DNA of 64,000 nucleotides, taken from positions 5,890,001-5,954,000 of the forward strand of contig CM040088.1 in assembly GCA_022496805.1 (NCBI GenBank), given 5' to 3'. The position numbers and the translations under genes are program-made. This stretch comes from Pohlia nutans (Eukaryota; Streptophyta; Bryopsida; Bryales; Mniaceae). Below are positions 1 to 11,900 of this stretch, in pieces; positions within the stretch are counted from its first letter, which is position 1; each line of letters begins with the position of its first letter. The notes beneath the pieces are model-generated. The model was not told the origin of the DNA. It worked only from the letters and a program-made list of their open reading frames with translations, and did no database searches.

Positions 1-1
1 G

Positions 2-199
2 GCATTCCGCATGGAAAGTATGGGGGTGATTTTTGAGAGGCTTGACACGAAGCAGGCATGTGCATCCTCCAACAGATCTGTCGGCACAGAAGACCAGGGC
101 GGAACAGCCTTTGGTGGAGAATTGTGTGATGTCGCCGCACCGCCACATTCCGTAGAAGAGTTGGCTCCAATTGATCCAGTAGACGAGTTCCTTTATTGA
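2..199 (+). CDS. Open reading frame entering from the left edge, unknown
   Basis: An open frame reaches the window edge upstream of an ATG at 11 and stops at 197-199, giving at least 65 codons. It ends in an acidic tail (EELAPIDPVDEFLY). I recognise no domain. It lies 370 bases from the end of a broken MULE transposase on the other strand, so it may be the tail of another transposon-encoded protein or a chance frame. The stretch from 200 to 569 is AT-rich and holds nothing I can name. Confidence 0.2.
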   Translation, partial: AFRMESMGVIFERLDTKQACASSNRSVGTEDQGGTAFGGELCDVAAPPHSVEELAPIDPVDEFLY

Positions 200-569
200 T
201 AGTGTACAAATTGATGTTATTTTGGTGGCCAATTTTCATTTTGTTTGGGCCCTAATGCATCTGTTCTGACTTTATATTTTTCGAGTATATGTTTTCTTTT
301 CTGATTGTGGAGTCCGGGTACTATAGAACTATATTTGCAAAAATCTTATATGATTCTGAACATGGATTTCACAGTGATTAAAGCTTTGTTATCATCTACG
401 TTGAATTGTTCACACAGTAAAGAGGTTGCATTTGCATGGGAGATAATGCATCTCAAACATGATAAGTCAAGAGTATGACAAGCCTGTTTCGCAAGTATTA
501 CAGAACGTTACTTTGAAAAATAAATACTTACATAATATGTGGAATAAACAAGATTGCAATAAGTCTATA

Positions 570-3500
570 CTAGCCCTTTCGCTTCGACTCTAACATGGAC
601 TTACGTCGGACCAGACTATTGTCACCTTCATTTGGTTTGAATTGAGCTTGTGATAGTGGATGCTCCGTCAATGTTTCAAGACGAACCTGCAAGTCACGGA
701 GTTTCCCCCTCATCGCCTTTGCTTGTGCAATTGCGTGGTTTTGCATTGTGTCGTTATGAAGCACTAATGCTTCGATGTCAAAGAAGATTTCTTTGAGGAC
801 AAGAACTTTGTCCTTCACTGCTCCATCTACATGGTCTTCAACTGCCTGTTCCGCTTCATGCTGGGGCAGTTTGATGTTCTGAAACGCATCCAACTGTGAA
901 GTACCTAAACCTCCTGCATGTGTTCCACGGAGCGTTCCACAAACGCGAATAATGGTACCATCTTCATCATTTCCAATGCCTTTCTTCATTTTGAAGACTT
1001 TGATGACATGTTTGCATATGTTTCCCTGCTCCGCATGAGGGCAGTTGCATTGGGCATAATGTTGTTCCGGAGCAAGAACAGTCCACACCTTTGGATAGTG
1101 ATTCACTGATGTCACAAGGGCGAGGTCTTGTCCATCGGGGTTCAACAACACAAAATGATCCGGGATCATCCTTGCCCTTAGGACCGCAGATGCAACCAAC
1201 CGCTCCGCAGCCTTGTTGGGAACAAAACCGTATAACTTGCACTGCACCCCATACCAGTAATGAGTGAGGACATCTCCTGTGAGATGGTAAATAAGCCAAT
1301 CCATCCTCCGCCCTACAAACCTCGACCTTGAAGATTTCAAGATGGATTTCATATTTGCATGGTAACTTTCCACCGCTGCATTTGTATCCTAGTTCGCATG
1401 TGGAACGTTACGATACCCTGTTACCCACATTTCAAGCTTCTCCATCCACTGCTTTTCGAAGTAACTCCAATATTCTCTAGCTCTGGGAAGAAGTTTTGTT
1501 AAATCTTTAAATTTTTTTTAGCTCGCGTAACAGCCTCTCTTCCGGTGACAGCATCAGATGTGTACATAAGTTCCGCTGTAGCTTTCATAACCTCTAGCCG
1601 TAATTGTGGGTCTTTGACTTTGCCCATCAAGTTTTCTGCCCAAGCCTTACGAACGTGCCAAAGGCACAACATAATCTTGGTGTTAATCAACGTGCCAAAG
1701 GCACACCATCCTGTTCAAGAAAGGGTCAATGAGGACATTAATTAACAATTGTGTGAATGAGCAACAACAATTTCACATGGTATAGTAAGGTAGTTGAAAG
1801 TACTAATACTTACACAAGGCCATTCAACTCAGCTTGTGCGCAATCGACGATGACGGCATTTGGGTACCAAGTATTATCTACGGCGAGGGCCTGATCTCGT
1901 AGCTTCGAGAGCCACGGAACGATATCCTCTATTTTGCAGCGACTTGTGATGACGAAAGCCACGGGGATACCATTTTGCCACTCGTCGAACACTAGCACAG
2001 TGTACAACGGGTACTGCGGAGCAGATTATATTACATGAGAAGCTGATCCACATTAATTGCAATTGCCAAGCCATTGAAATATCTACAAAATAAAAACTTA
2101 CCCGAGAATCGTTTGTACCAAATGTGGCATCTATTGATAGAGCCTTGTGACCGTGGACCAACATGACCTCCTTTTGCCAATCGGTTTGTATTCCCAATAT
2201 ATAAGTGCACTCCTCTTTTGGGGGCAAATTAAGATCCAATGATTCGTGCTCTTGGTAAAAGAACTATGAATGCACATTCTCCTCAGTCCACATGCGAACG
2301 CTGATCACATCATCATCATGCTTCTGCCACAACTCCTCTGCGAATTTATTTACAAGGTTAAGCACGTCATGTGGCATAATAAATGTATCGCGGGTCGGTT
2401 TCTCATTCCTTTGTGCCATAAGCATGACATCCCTTTTATGGTGGGCCATGACTTGTGGAGGTATTAATCCCTGTCTCAACTGGGTTTCAATCCAATCTTT
2501 CGTCCTTGTAGAAAGACGCGTGCCCAAAGAGCTCATGTAACCTCCAAAGGAACTCCCGTGACAAACCTTTCCCTCCTTGTTGACATGATCAACACAATGG
2601 TATAGAATTTCGCACAATGTGGAGTCCAGGTAGAGCTGCTTCGCTACAAAAAAATCTTGGCACCCTAGTTTCCAAGACATCTCATGCCGTCTCTGCTTCA
2701 ACTTCCTTTCTTCCGACATCACTTTTTGGACCCCTGATTCGCATTGAACAGCTTGAAACTCAGGCGGGGGACATTCTACATCAATATCTGATGTTGTTGC
2801 TGGTGCCTTAGGCTGTTTCGCAGGTGTTGTCTTCAGCCCTTTACCGGTTCCGTTCTTGGCCTTTGGAACCAAAGGCTTTTTCGGAGGTCTGCCCCGCTTC
2901 TTTCCAGTGATTACATTGCTTTGATCTCCTTCGTTTTCTACCACACCATTTCCAACCTGCATGGGAACTACCCAATCTGTACCAGTCTTTGATTTCCCCT
3001 TTGAATTGCCTGTTCTGCGCGCAGCGGTTCGGCTTTGAAGCGTCTTTGCAAACAAACCTTCAATGTCTTTCTTCACTTCAGCTAACTTGTCTGCAGGGCC
3101 GTAAGCACACCTGAACCTGTTTCGGCAACAATTAGAGGCATTCTACTTGGAAAATGGATGGTGGACTAAAATTCTCGAAACCCTAAACAATGTGGAACTA
3201 CTGCAGATCTCACATTATAAATGCATACCTGATCACAAGAGTTGCAGTGCTCTCTCTTATCATGGTCCGCGAACCAGGCTCCACAGTTCGATATGTCTTG
3301 CGGTTGAAAGTGCATGGAAAATCCCGCATGCTCTGCTCTCCGTGTACGAAGTCCTCTAGCCTGTCCCACGGAATGATGGCCCTCAAAGTGTCAACTTCTT
3401 TCCCACCTCCTCCATTATTTCGTTTACCTTTCCACTTGAGGTCATACCTATCAAACCACCCATCAGGACACTTTTGCAGCAATGCACGTACTCTTTCAAG

Positions 3501-3689
3501 TGGTGAAGTTGTGTTCTTTGGTTTTTTTTTGTCTTCTGCACACTCTTCTCCATTTGAGAACAGAACAGCATATGCAGACCCCGAATCCAGACCTGCTTCG
3601 CATTTCTGAACCCTAAAACAGTCCTGGTCAACATCTGCATTCCACGAATGTATTTCACTGCCTACCTCTACATCATGCAAATCCATCAC
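570..3689 (-). pseudogene. Broken MULE-type (Mutator-like) transposase with SWIM zinc finger
   Basis: Pieces of one transposase lie in order on the minus strand. The first piece (3689-3229) joins through a GT-AG intron to a second starting at 3116, which carries an AT-hook-like KKRGRPPKK and continues to 2264. The core follows: ALSIDATFGTNDSR near 2110, then after an intron YTVLVFDEWQNG and VIVDCAQAE (about 2020-1810), and LCLWHVRKAW near 1670. A SWIM finger (CNCPHAEQGNICKH) lies near 1060-1020. These are the expected acidic-residue regions and C-terminal finger of MULE transposases. The gene is dead: in-frame TAG codons lie at 2264-2266 and 1389-1391 (the latter where a tryptophan would suit PHAN-DTNAAVESYH), and a 17-base string is repeated at about 1652 and 1689, disturbing that exon. 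No ends of the parent transposon were firmly identified. Confidence 0.85.
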
Positions 3690-3742
3690 AACCAGGACCC
3701 TAAACCCTCACAAACCCTAATACGAAGCAATACGACCTGCAT

Positions 3743-3954
3743 GGACCTGCGAGCTTGGAGATCAGGACGGAGCTGCTCCGCGCGGAGTGAGAGAGGACGG
3801 GCGAGCTGCTCCGCAGAGTGAGAGAGGACGGACGGGAGCTGCACCGCGACCTCCGTGAACAGTGCCGGAGCAGTTGTGGACCTGAGTCGCGGAGCAGATG
3901 GGGACCTCAGATCAGGACGTCGGCTGCTCCGCGAAACGCTCGCAGGTCCACAAT
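3743..3954. repeat. GC-rich segment bounded by an inverted repeat, upstream of the MULE remnant
   Basis: TGGACCTGCGAGC at 3743-3757 returns as its reverse complement at about 3938-3953. Between them the strings GAGCTGCTCCGC and GAGTGAGAGAGGACGG recur in direct order. The GC content is far above the flanks. It could be one end or subterminal region of the MULE, or a separate small TIR element. No target duplication is evident. From 3955 to 4191 the DNA is AT-rich with no recognised feature. Confidence 0.45.
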
Positions 3955-4191
3955 ATTGTTACCCTTAGTACAGTACTGACGCAGATCCACCCCGGCCCAA
4001 TCATGCATTTAACTACATTAATTAACAGTCTGATACATAACCTATAATGGAACAAAGCAGACTTGAATTAACATGAATGTGAGTGAGAATCAAACTGTGG
4101 CGCGATAGCAGGAAACAAACTTCAATTAAGACAAGCAGCAATGCAAGCGCATTTGAACTATTTTAATTTATCTATAGACGATATATAGATA

Positions 4192-4375
4192 CACTACAAT
4201 GGGAGAAGGCGTCACTTTTCACTCCTTCTGTGAGTCAAACAGTGCCACTTCGCACTCACCAATTTTTTGGTTGGATTTGGTGAGTGCGATTCGTCAAGTA
4301 GGATAAGCGTGTCCAGTGAAAAGCAACAATGAAGAGGATCCTCCAGAGTGAGAAAGGACGCCTCTGCTTGTAGTG
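4192..4375. mobile_element. CACTA-type MITE, 184 bp
   Basis: The left end CACTACAATGGGAGAAGGCG and the right end, read inward as CACTACAAGCAGAGGCGTCC, form an imperfect terminal inverted repeat with the canonical CACTACAA start. An inner hairpin (4257-4290) has arms around TGGTGAGTGCG. No coding capacity. A clean 3-base target duplication is not visible (ATA on the left, AAT on the right). It abuts the dispersed repeat that begins at 4376. Confidence 0.6.
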
Positions 4376-5104
4376 AATACTAACGGATCTACCCTAGCTT
4401 GAATTCTTCCGCGAGCTCAAGCGATCGAGCAAGCGAGAAGAAAGACGACCATCAGCCTCTTCTTTTTTTGGGCTTTTTAATGCCAGATTGCACCAATAAA
4501 AATTAATTATGGCTACAGAACGATTAAAAACTCAATATTAGATTGGCAAAATATCTTCAATTTTTTATATTAAACTAATGGATGAAAAATCGTCAAATTT
4601 TGGATGCAAATATCATTAAATGTGGATGAAAAGTATTTTCTATCCAAAATATGGATGAATGTAGAAATATGTGGTTCTACCATATTATTTTGTGTCATCA
4701 ATTTTAGCACTTTCTGAAAAATGAAAAAGAAAGGGCTAATGACCACGACGGATGAAGATGGAGTGTACACCGGGTCCAACACGACAATGAAGCTCCGGGA
4801 CGTGGATGACCTGGGGCATAGAAGGGCCTCGAGCTGGACATCTTGTCATCCGAGAAGGCTCCTCGAACAGAAATAATGATATGAGATTTTTCATAACTCC
4901 CGGTAGGCCTAGTAGTTCTATGTAACAAACTCTGACTAGCATCGGAGTCGGTAGGTGGCCAACCCTAGCTATAATACTAGATTCCTAGACTAGGCACTCC
5001 GATTTTTCCAACGTAAAATACTCGTAGATCCTGCCCCTTCACCCTCTTAGAACATCCCACCTCATGAGTACATTCTACAACCCCAATTCTAACACAATGT
5101 AAAG
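4376..5104 (-). repeat. Dispersed repeat copy 1 (uninterrupted)
   Basis: About 730 bases that match, in reverse complement, the segment 38643-40254. Shared landmarks include GATCCGTTAGTATT at one end, the CGGGAGTTATGAAAAATCTC stretch in the middle and ACATTGTGTTAGAATTG at the other end. The copy lacks two insertions present in copy 2, so it records the empty target sites at 4910-4911 and about 5025-5026. No transposase or terminal repeat is evident, so the type of element is unknown. Confidence 0.8.
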
Positions 5105-5106
5105 TA

Positions 5107-5655
5107 GGGTCCAAAAACATTTCGAATTTTTTCTCCAAGCTAGAAACCATGATTTTTTAGAAGCTCCTTTGGGCTCAAAAATGCATCAAATCACAAACCG
5201 TAAAATGCATTGTAAAGGTAATAGATTCTAGTTTTAAGCTTCAACAAAAAAAAAATAGTATTTAATCTTTTTGGATAAATTTTTTCAATATGAAAATTTT
5301 GTTTGCAAAATGATTTGAAACTTCAATCAGTTATATTTTAGTCAAAAAAATCCCAAAAGTTGTAATTCTTTTTTGTATTTGATTCTTAAGACAATTTGTA
5401 TATTTTTTTGATACTTTATAAGTAACAAAAGTTGTATCCATTTTTTCCTAAAGTAAAGGTTTAAAATGGGTTAAAAATGGAGTTTTTTCATTTAATTAAA
5501 AATAAATGAACGTATTTTTTTGTATTGAAACTCATATGTATGTGTAGTGCATCTTGTATACTAGAACATGTCTAAATTTGGCTCATAGAAACCTAAATTT
5601 CTCATTGTAATGGTAATACATATAAAATTGAGAAATTCAAATTATTTTTGGACCC
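5107..5655. mobile_element. TA-flanked terminal-inverted-repeat element, 549 bp
   Basis: GGGTCCAAAAA at the left end returns as TTTTTGGACCC at the right end, with similar sequence further in (about 30 bases, imperfect). TA dinucleotides flank both ends (5105-5106 and 5656-5657), as in Tc1/mariner-type insertions. The interior is very AT-rich and non-coding. From 5656 to 6097 there is only AT-rich DNA without a recognised feature. Confidence 0.5.
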
Positions 5656-6101
5656 TACTATACTAAACACGTACAAGTATACGTGAGTTCACAAAAGGGG
5701 TATTAATTTGAACATTGCCATATGACGTATACATACAATAAACATATTTAGAGCTGAAAATAATAACATATACTTACATTAAACATATATTTAGGACATA
5801 ATAGATCTGTATACAAAGGTTTTTAAACATATAACCCCTCATATAAGGGAGTTTTTAGAGGGGGTCATGAACGCACGTCATTCTCAAACATAATATAGAG
5901 TGCACCCCTCGGGAGCTCGTGTGTACTGATTGATTGATGAATTGATTCCATAGCTTGGAGAAGTGAGTGATTTTAGTAAAATTCACAAATCGAACGAGCT
6001 CATTGAATTTTGAACTTCTATATATAATTGCAGACACTGTAAAGCTGCACATCAAACGTTGATGAATATCAATCACTGGAGTGACACCCAAGTTCGATTA
6101 A

Positions 6102-6659
6102 CCCCTAAAGGATCGGGGGGTGTTGAACTTAGCTCTTGTTTTCTTGACTAGCTCTTGTAGCAAGCTCAATTCCTCATTTTGACGATCGGCACCATTGAAA
6201 TTAAAGAAGACTTACGTAGCTTTTGTATGAAAAAAATATCGACAAAATCGCATAATTTTTGAGAAAATGCCACTGTTGAGAAGATTGATGGAACTCGTTT
6301 GGAGTATTTTGTACACATGTTGAAATTGGATTGTTCAAAAATGCTCCAAAAATTCTAAATTTTTTACTATGCGTTGAATTATCATTTTAAACATGTGATA
6401 AAAATTTCACGTAATTTGGAAATGTGAGGAGGAAGATATGAGGGTCTAAAGTGACACCTAGATACCCTCCTTGCAACTCAAAAAAATCACCAAAAATCAC
6501 ACACTTAATGAATTTATGATCAAGAAGCACTTACGAATTAGCTCTCAAAAAGAGTCAAGGTCTATTTGTTGCTCATCCTACAATTCAAAGCCCAAGAACC
6601 CAAATTTCCTCACTTTCTAGTTCTAGAAGCCGCGTGTGGGCCTTATGGTCCTTTAGGGG
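6102..6659. mobile_element. piggyBac-like TTAA element, 558 bp
   Basis: The ends are CCCCTAAAGGATC on the left and, read inward, CCCCTAAAGGACC on the right, flanked on both sides by TTAA (6098-6101 and 6660-6663). TTAA target duplication with CCC...GGG ends is diagnostic of piggyBac-superfamily transposition. The interior is non-coding and is not obviously related to the other copies, so only the ends place it in the family. Confidence 0.7.
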
Positions 6660-6963
6660 TTAACCCCACTCCTTGTCACATGGTATAGGCTTTGGTTGGT
6701 GGCATGATTTCAAGCTTAGGGTGCGAAAGGCCCTGAGACTGAATCTTCAGTGCTTGCAAAAATCATACCCCATTACTACAAGTGTTCCAGACCGGATTAA
6801 CGCATCAAGACCATACTCTGCTTCACGGATAGGCCAAGTGGTACAGAGCTTTGCAATGTGCTTTTCTTCTTTACAACTGCATTCCACCATTCAAGAGCAC
6901 TCATACAACTCTAGAAAGACATACTATTAAGGGCATAGGAAAATTTACTCTTAGGAGCATAGG

Positions 6964-7301
6964 CATTAGGAGAGATATGGGGCCTCAAGAAGGTCCCTTC
7001 CCTTTGTTCAACTGCTGATCAGCAGTAACCCAACAACAACCAATCAAAAATTATTATTACTATTATTTACAAAAAAAAATCAAAAATTTTAAAAAATTGA
7101 AAAATAATAATAAAAAATCGCAATTTGACGTGGCAAACGGTTGTCCACGTCAAACTGTGATTTATTTTTTATTTTTTTCATTTTTTCATTTTTTTGTTTT
7201 TTTTGTTAAAAAAATATATATATTATTTTTTTAATCCCGGCTAGCTGAATTCAACTGATCCAAAGTGGGGGCCTTCTTGAGGCCCCATATCTCTCCTAAT
7301 G
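6964..7301. mobile_element. TIR MITE with ends CATTAGGAGAG, copy A (338 bp)
   Basis: CATTAGGAGAGATATGGGGC at the left end returns as an inverted repeat at the right end; the match continues through CTCAAGAAGG for about 30 bases. A second copy lies at 59561-59871 with the same interior landmarks (CTGATCAGCAGT near the left, a hairpin around TGGCAAACGG in the middle). A target duplication cannot be assigned cleanly; TA inside the end sequence could be the true flank. Non-coding, very AT-rich centre. Confidence 0.75.
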
Positions 7302-7521
7302 GAATCATACTCTAGGTATACTTAACACTTGCTAGATCCAAAATTGTAGTGTTCCTATGAAAGATTGATTTAGGATGCATGCTAACAAGATGAGGTTCCA
7401 ATGTGTTAATGTTGAATGAATTATAGTTCGTAATTGGATATTTGGTTTAATTCTCTCAAAAACCTAATTTAGATTCATCAAGTCCAATTAAATGCTACAA
7501 GAGTCTTTGAATCGTAATTAA

Positions 7522-8008
7522 CCCCTAAATGCCCACCGCCCTCTTCAGATTTGGAGAATTGCAAAGATGCATTATAAAATGCAACTAAGTGGGATTTTTT
7601 GAACTTGATGTATGAATAAAATTTGTACATAATGAATTTTAAATTATATCCATGCGGTTAGATCTATGATTGCTATCACCGATATTTTGTATATAATTTG
7701 AAACTTAAAATTCAGAATTATTTTGTAATTCGATTACAAACAAGATATTGACAATTTGTAGATGAAATTTGTTATGATGGGTTGAAATGTAATACTCCAA
7801 GTGTTGTGATTTTTGGAGATTTTTTGGTTGCTTGATTCTATGAGTTGAATTTTTCAAGAGCACTTTTGAACACTTTTGAACTAAGATCGTAGAAATTTCT
7901 AGTGAATCACTGCAACATGAAATGAGGCATAAAAATTTCACAAATCATCCCCTTTTTAATCAAATCACACATGCATGAAGCTAACTTCCCAGCAATGTAA
8001 CGTAGAGG
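7522..8008. mobile_element. piggyBac-like TTAA element, decayed copy
   Basis: It starts TTAA-CCCCTAAATG at 7518 and is clearly homologous along its length to the element at 41417-41983 (shared GATGCATTATAAAATGCAAC, GGTTGAAATGTAATACTC and CATGAAATGAGGCATAAAAA). About 80 bases are missing near the right end, which reads GTAGAGG-TTAA instead of GTTAGGGG-TTAA. From 8013 to 8960 there is unannotated DNA that includes the probable 3' flank of the HCF173 gene. Confidence 0.65.
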
Positions 8009-8494
8009 TTAAAAGATGGAATTTCATTTACACCCTTTCCATGTTTTTTTTTTCACCTTTAACATTTGCATATCATTGATGATTCAATCCAGTGAACCCT
8101 ACCTTACCACACTAGTTTCACTTTTTTAGACATAATCCTTCAATAAAGCAGTGGAGTTATGAATCAAGAGATATGAATGTTGAAAGATGAGAACATGCGT
8201 AGAACTCAATTTGCCAACTTTGAGAACCAAAGATAAAACCTGTTTTTGAAAACAACACTTCAAAGTCGCCCAAGAGGCACTGTTTTAACACCATTGCAAA
8301 ATGACACTTCGAAAGCGGGATCTCTTTGATATTTTGATTTAGAATTAAAAACCGATCTTTATAAACAAACATCCTGTGTGAGGAGAGCCTTAATGGCACT
8401 TGGCAGCAAAAATATCATTGCCATAATTTCTGCTGGTGAGAAGGTTCATTGGACTTGGCTTGTGCAATGGCGATGGCTGATGTTTGCAAAACAA

Positions 8495-8518
8495 GTACTG
8501 TACTGTACAGTACAGTAC
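8495..8518. promoter_or_regulatory. Perfect 24-bp palindrome made of GTAC units
   Basis: Starting at 8495 the string GTACTGTACTGT is followed by its exact reverse complement, giving five overlapping GTAC cores. GTAC is the core recognised by plant SBP-domain factors, including copper-response regulators. Whether this copy binds anything is unknown. It lies about 440 bases beyond the stop codon of the HCF173 gene. Confidence 0.4.
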
Positions 8519-8960
8519 ATTGAAAGGTACACATCCCATATTCCCATCTGCATGCAAACAGGGAACTCGTTCATTCCCATATCAATGCTGGTTTGGGAGC
8601 TAATCCTGAAACAATGCCAATGCAGGCCCTTGTAAAGGAAATCAGTTGCACTCTGAAGAAAAATTACAATGGTCAATTACCATACTTTTTCTACCATGTA
8701 CACATGTACTTCAAGGCTTTTAGGTTACATATGATATCACTAACCAAACTGAGGACCCTCATTCAGGCTCCTAAATCTGTAAAGAATCTGTGAAACATCT
8801 TACAAGAAATACACGAAAAAACAGCTACCCCCCTAGCGGTATAGTTGGCAGCTTTGAGTTGTGTACCCACCCAGTCACTCTGCTAACCGTGTGCTCACGT
8901 GCACACAAAGAACCTGTGATGATATGGACGCTGCAGAACAAGATTCGTTTTAAAAGTTCG

Positions 8961-11900
8961 TTATGTGTTCCTCTCAAGAACAGCCAATGCTGGGGTCAAG
9001 TAATTGTTGGATTTATCTGGCAAATGTGCTACCTGCACGACACAGAAACACGTCCTCAGCATTAGAGTTGGCACTAAGAAATGTGCATTTAATCCTCAAA
9101 GAAATGACTTTTCATATGACTACAGGAGAATGTTTAGCCTTTCGGTACTCACATTCACGTTCTACAAAAAGAGCAGAAATATACAGAGTTCGCTTACCAA
9201 CTCATAAAGGCCAAGACCTTCCTCAGCTGTGTATTCAAAACAAACCTGCAAAACAGTGAGGCCGGATTAAAATCACCCTGGGATATATTCCACTATATGC
9301 CTGATTTTGACATAATTATGCGTTAAACCTAAGGATATATCGAAACACGTATCAATGAGACAAAACGGCAATTAGTCAAACATTCACTCTTTAGTATGCA
9401 TCTCCTATCTTCCTGAATCACAATCAAGACAAATCTTTCACACATTCGCAGCTTGACGCCTGAAGTAGGATAATGCCATCGCATAGATTTAAGCCCAAAA
9501 CTTACATCAAAGCTCTTGTTGCGAGCTGTAGGATTGTGTAATGATTTGACACAGACATCTGCGACATCCGCGCAGCTTATACTCTGAAGTTCATGAAACA
9601 CGCATGTTAGATCTTCATTGCTCAGATGGTCACCGCAAATGCACTAGCACAGAAATACTTCGGAGTAGAGCAAAGGATTGCTTTAAAAGTGATCTGCTGG
9701 CAATAAAACCGACTCTTGGAGCAATTGATCATCAATTGACCATCAATACAGAACAGTTGGTAAAACATGGAGAGGATGTTCAAGGGATTATGAGAGCAAC
9801 CTGAGTAATGCGGTCACCTTGATCGAAAACAAGAGCTCGTTGGCCTCCAGGCTCTTCCTGTAAAGGACGTCGAAGGTAAACATCAACCTCTAAAAACATT
9901 AAAATGCGCGATGGAAACTCGATTGGAAGACAATGAGAGCACTGATGTATGTATATGCGATTTTGTCAAAAAGAAGCAAGCGGATTCAACGACGGAGCGA
10001 GAGCAAGAGCAATAGTCGCTGTACCTGGAGGGGTCCAGGTCGTATGATTGTGTAACCCAGACCTGAATTTCTCAGGGCTGCTTCTCCAGCCTAACAAACA
10101 AATAGACCGTTAAAAAGGTTAGTACACAACCTCAAGCTATGTCCTACTACATGACTGCCTGAAGTCATTACTGTAACGGATTTCTAAATAATAACATTTG
10201 TTGGATCTTTTACTGCGTTTATCAAAGTTGAATTTACCTGCTTTGCTCTCAAGACCTTCTCTTTTGATTCAATCGCGACTCCAGCCCCAGAACACGATAC
10301 CAGTATGAAATCTGTCTCTTGACCACCCTGTGCCAGATAACAAGCACACCGTACGTCAGGTGCATCCTCCTGATTAGCACCTAAACAAAAGCTTAAAATA
10401 ACTTGGGAATAGACTGGGGCATGCATTGGGGCATGCATTGCTAGTGCACCGAACATTGATTACAAAGAGCAGATATCACAGTAACTTACTGGCAATGCTT
10501 TGATGTAATCAAGTATGAGCTTGAAGTTGTTATTCTGGCCTTCTTGGGCAGGAGTCAAGTTGGCTGCTGGTCGATTCGCTGAAGATCTCTGCGAAATTAA
10601 TTGTAGAAGAGGATTAATAGTCATTGAAATGAGGGCACATTACTAGCGTGTAGGTCACGGTACTACTACGGATATACACAGAGGTAAAAAGATAAGCTCT
10701 CAAGAAATCCAATAGACAATGTAGTGCGGTTAACTCTGCCTTGTATAGTATAGTGACCCACCTGCCGTCGGGGCTCAAATCGAAACGCAAGGGTGTGCAC
10801 TAGGAAAGGATCCAGTGGAGGAGCATCGGGATCCATCGGTCGGAATGAACTGAAGGGGATCCTAACCTGCGTGGGATAGGAGCACACAATTAAGTTGCAC
10901 TTAAACACCATATACTCCTTTTAAATATTCAGCGTAAGCCATCGGAAGGAACTCATCGTAAGACAGCTAAGTGATCCATACTGACGTATTCAACAATATT
11001 AGGAACCATCTTAGTGAAGGAAACATTAAGGACTGAATACATCCTATCCCCAAATGCATAGGATGTACGCGGAGACTTTTGTGCATGACGTCATTGACAT
11101 TAAGAATTAGAAGGAACATCACTAACCCGACTGTAACCCAGCCGTGTGGGGAAGCGTGTAAAGTACTGTCTGGGCTTAGGATCATCCTCTGAGGGGTCAG
11201 TCTCTAGAAACAGTGTGTACGACTTGCCATCGCCGCAGACTGAAAGAACCAACCCTTCGTACCTATATATTCAGGAAAACAGCCAAATGTTTGTTCAGCT
11301 TCCAAGTTCAAAATTTCGTGCATAAGAATGGCTCATTAATCATTCGCTGTCCAACTTAACTCCTAAGGACAATGTGCAAAGAGAAAATTATCCATTGGTT
11401 GAGCATAACTACAGTACCTGTCAAGCGTGAGGCCAGGAGGTAAAGATATTCTCTTTGCCAGTTCCACATAACCTCCTCGTGTGAATACATAACCTGGTGA
11501 TCAATCCACATCCTGGGTGTCAAAAACATTGCCCGTTTTATCATTATAACAGTGACATACAAAACATTGCTGACATACCTGTGATTTACACGTCTTACGA
11601 GGATATTCATTATCAATGACGCACAGACCACCTGATGAAAGATGACATTTATTGAGAATACGATCGCAATTCTTCCTAACGACAGGTTTCCGGAAAAGAA
11701 ATTCAAATTCCTTTCAATATCTGTAATCTTCCGGACTTCGTTTCTTTGCATACCTGAAAAGGTAGCATTTCCATCCTCGGCGACCTCAAATTGCGCGTCC
11801 ATACCGCCGTCATACTTTCCAGCAATTTCATCTGTGAAATAAAGGCCTTCCCGAAGTTCCCATCCTTCCGCAGCATTTGCTTGGCTGAACTTGGCAAGGA

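Noticed and set aside
11579..11632. Possible extra exon in HCF173 intron 4
   Set aside because: It has a plausible acceptor and donor, but its 50-odd bases would break the frame. Joining exon 4 directly to 11493 gives the family sequence FSGYVFTRGGYVE.
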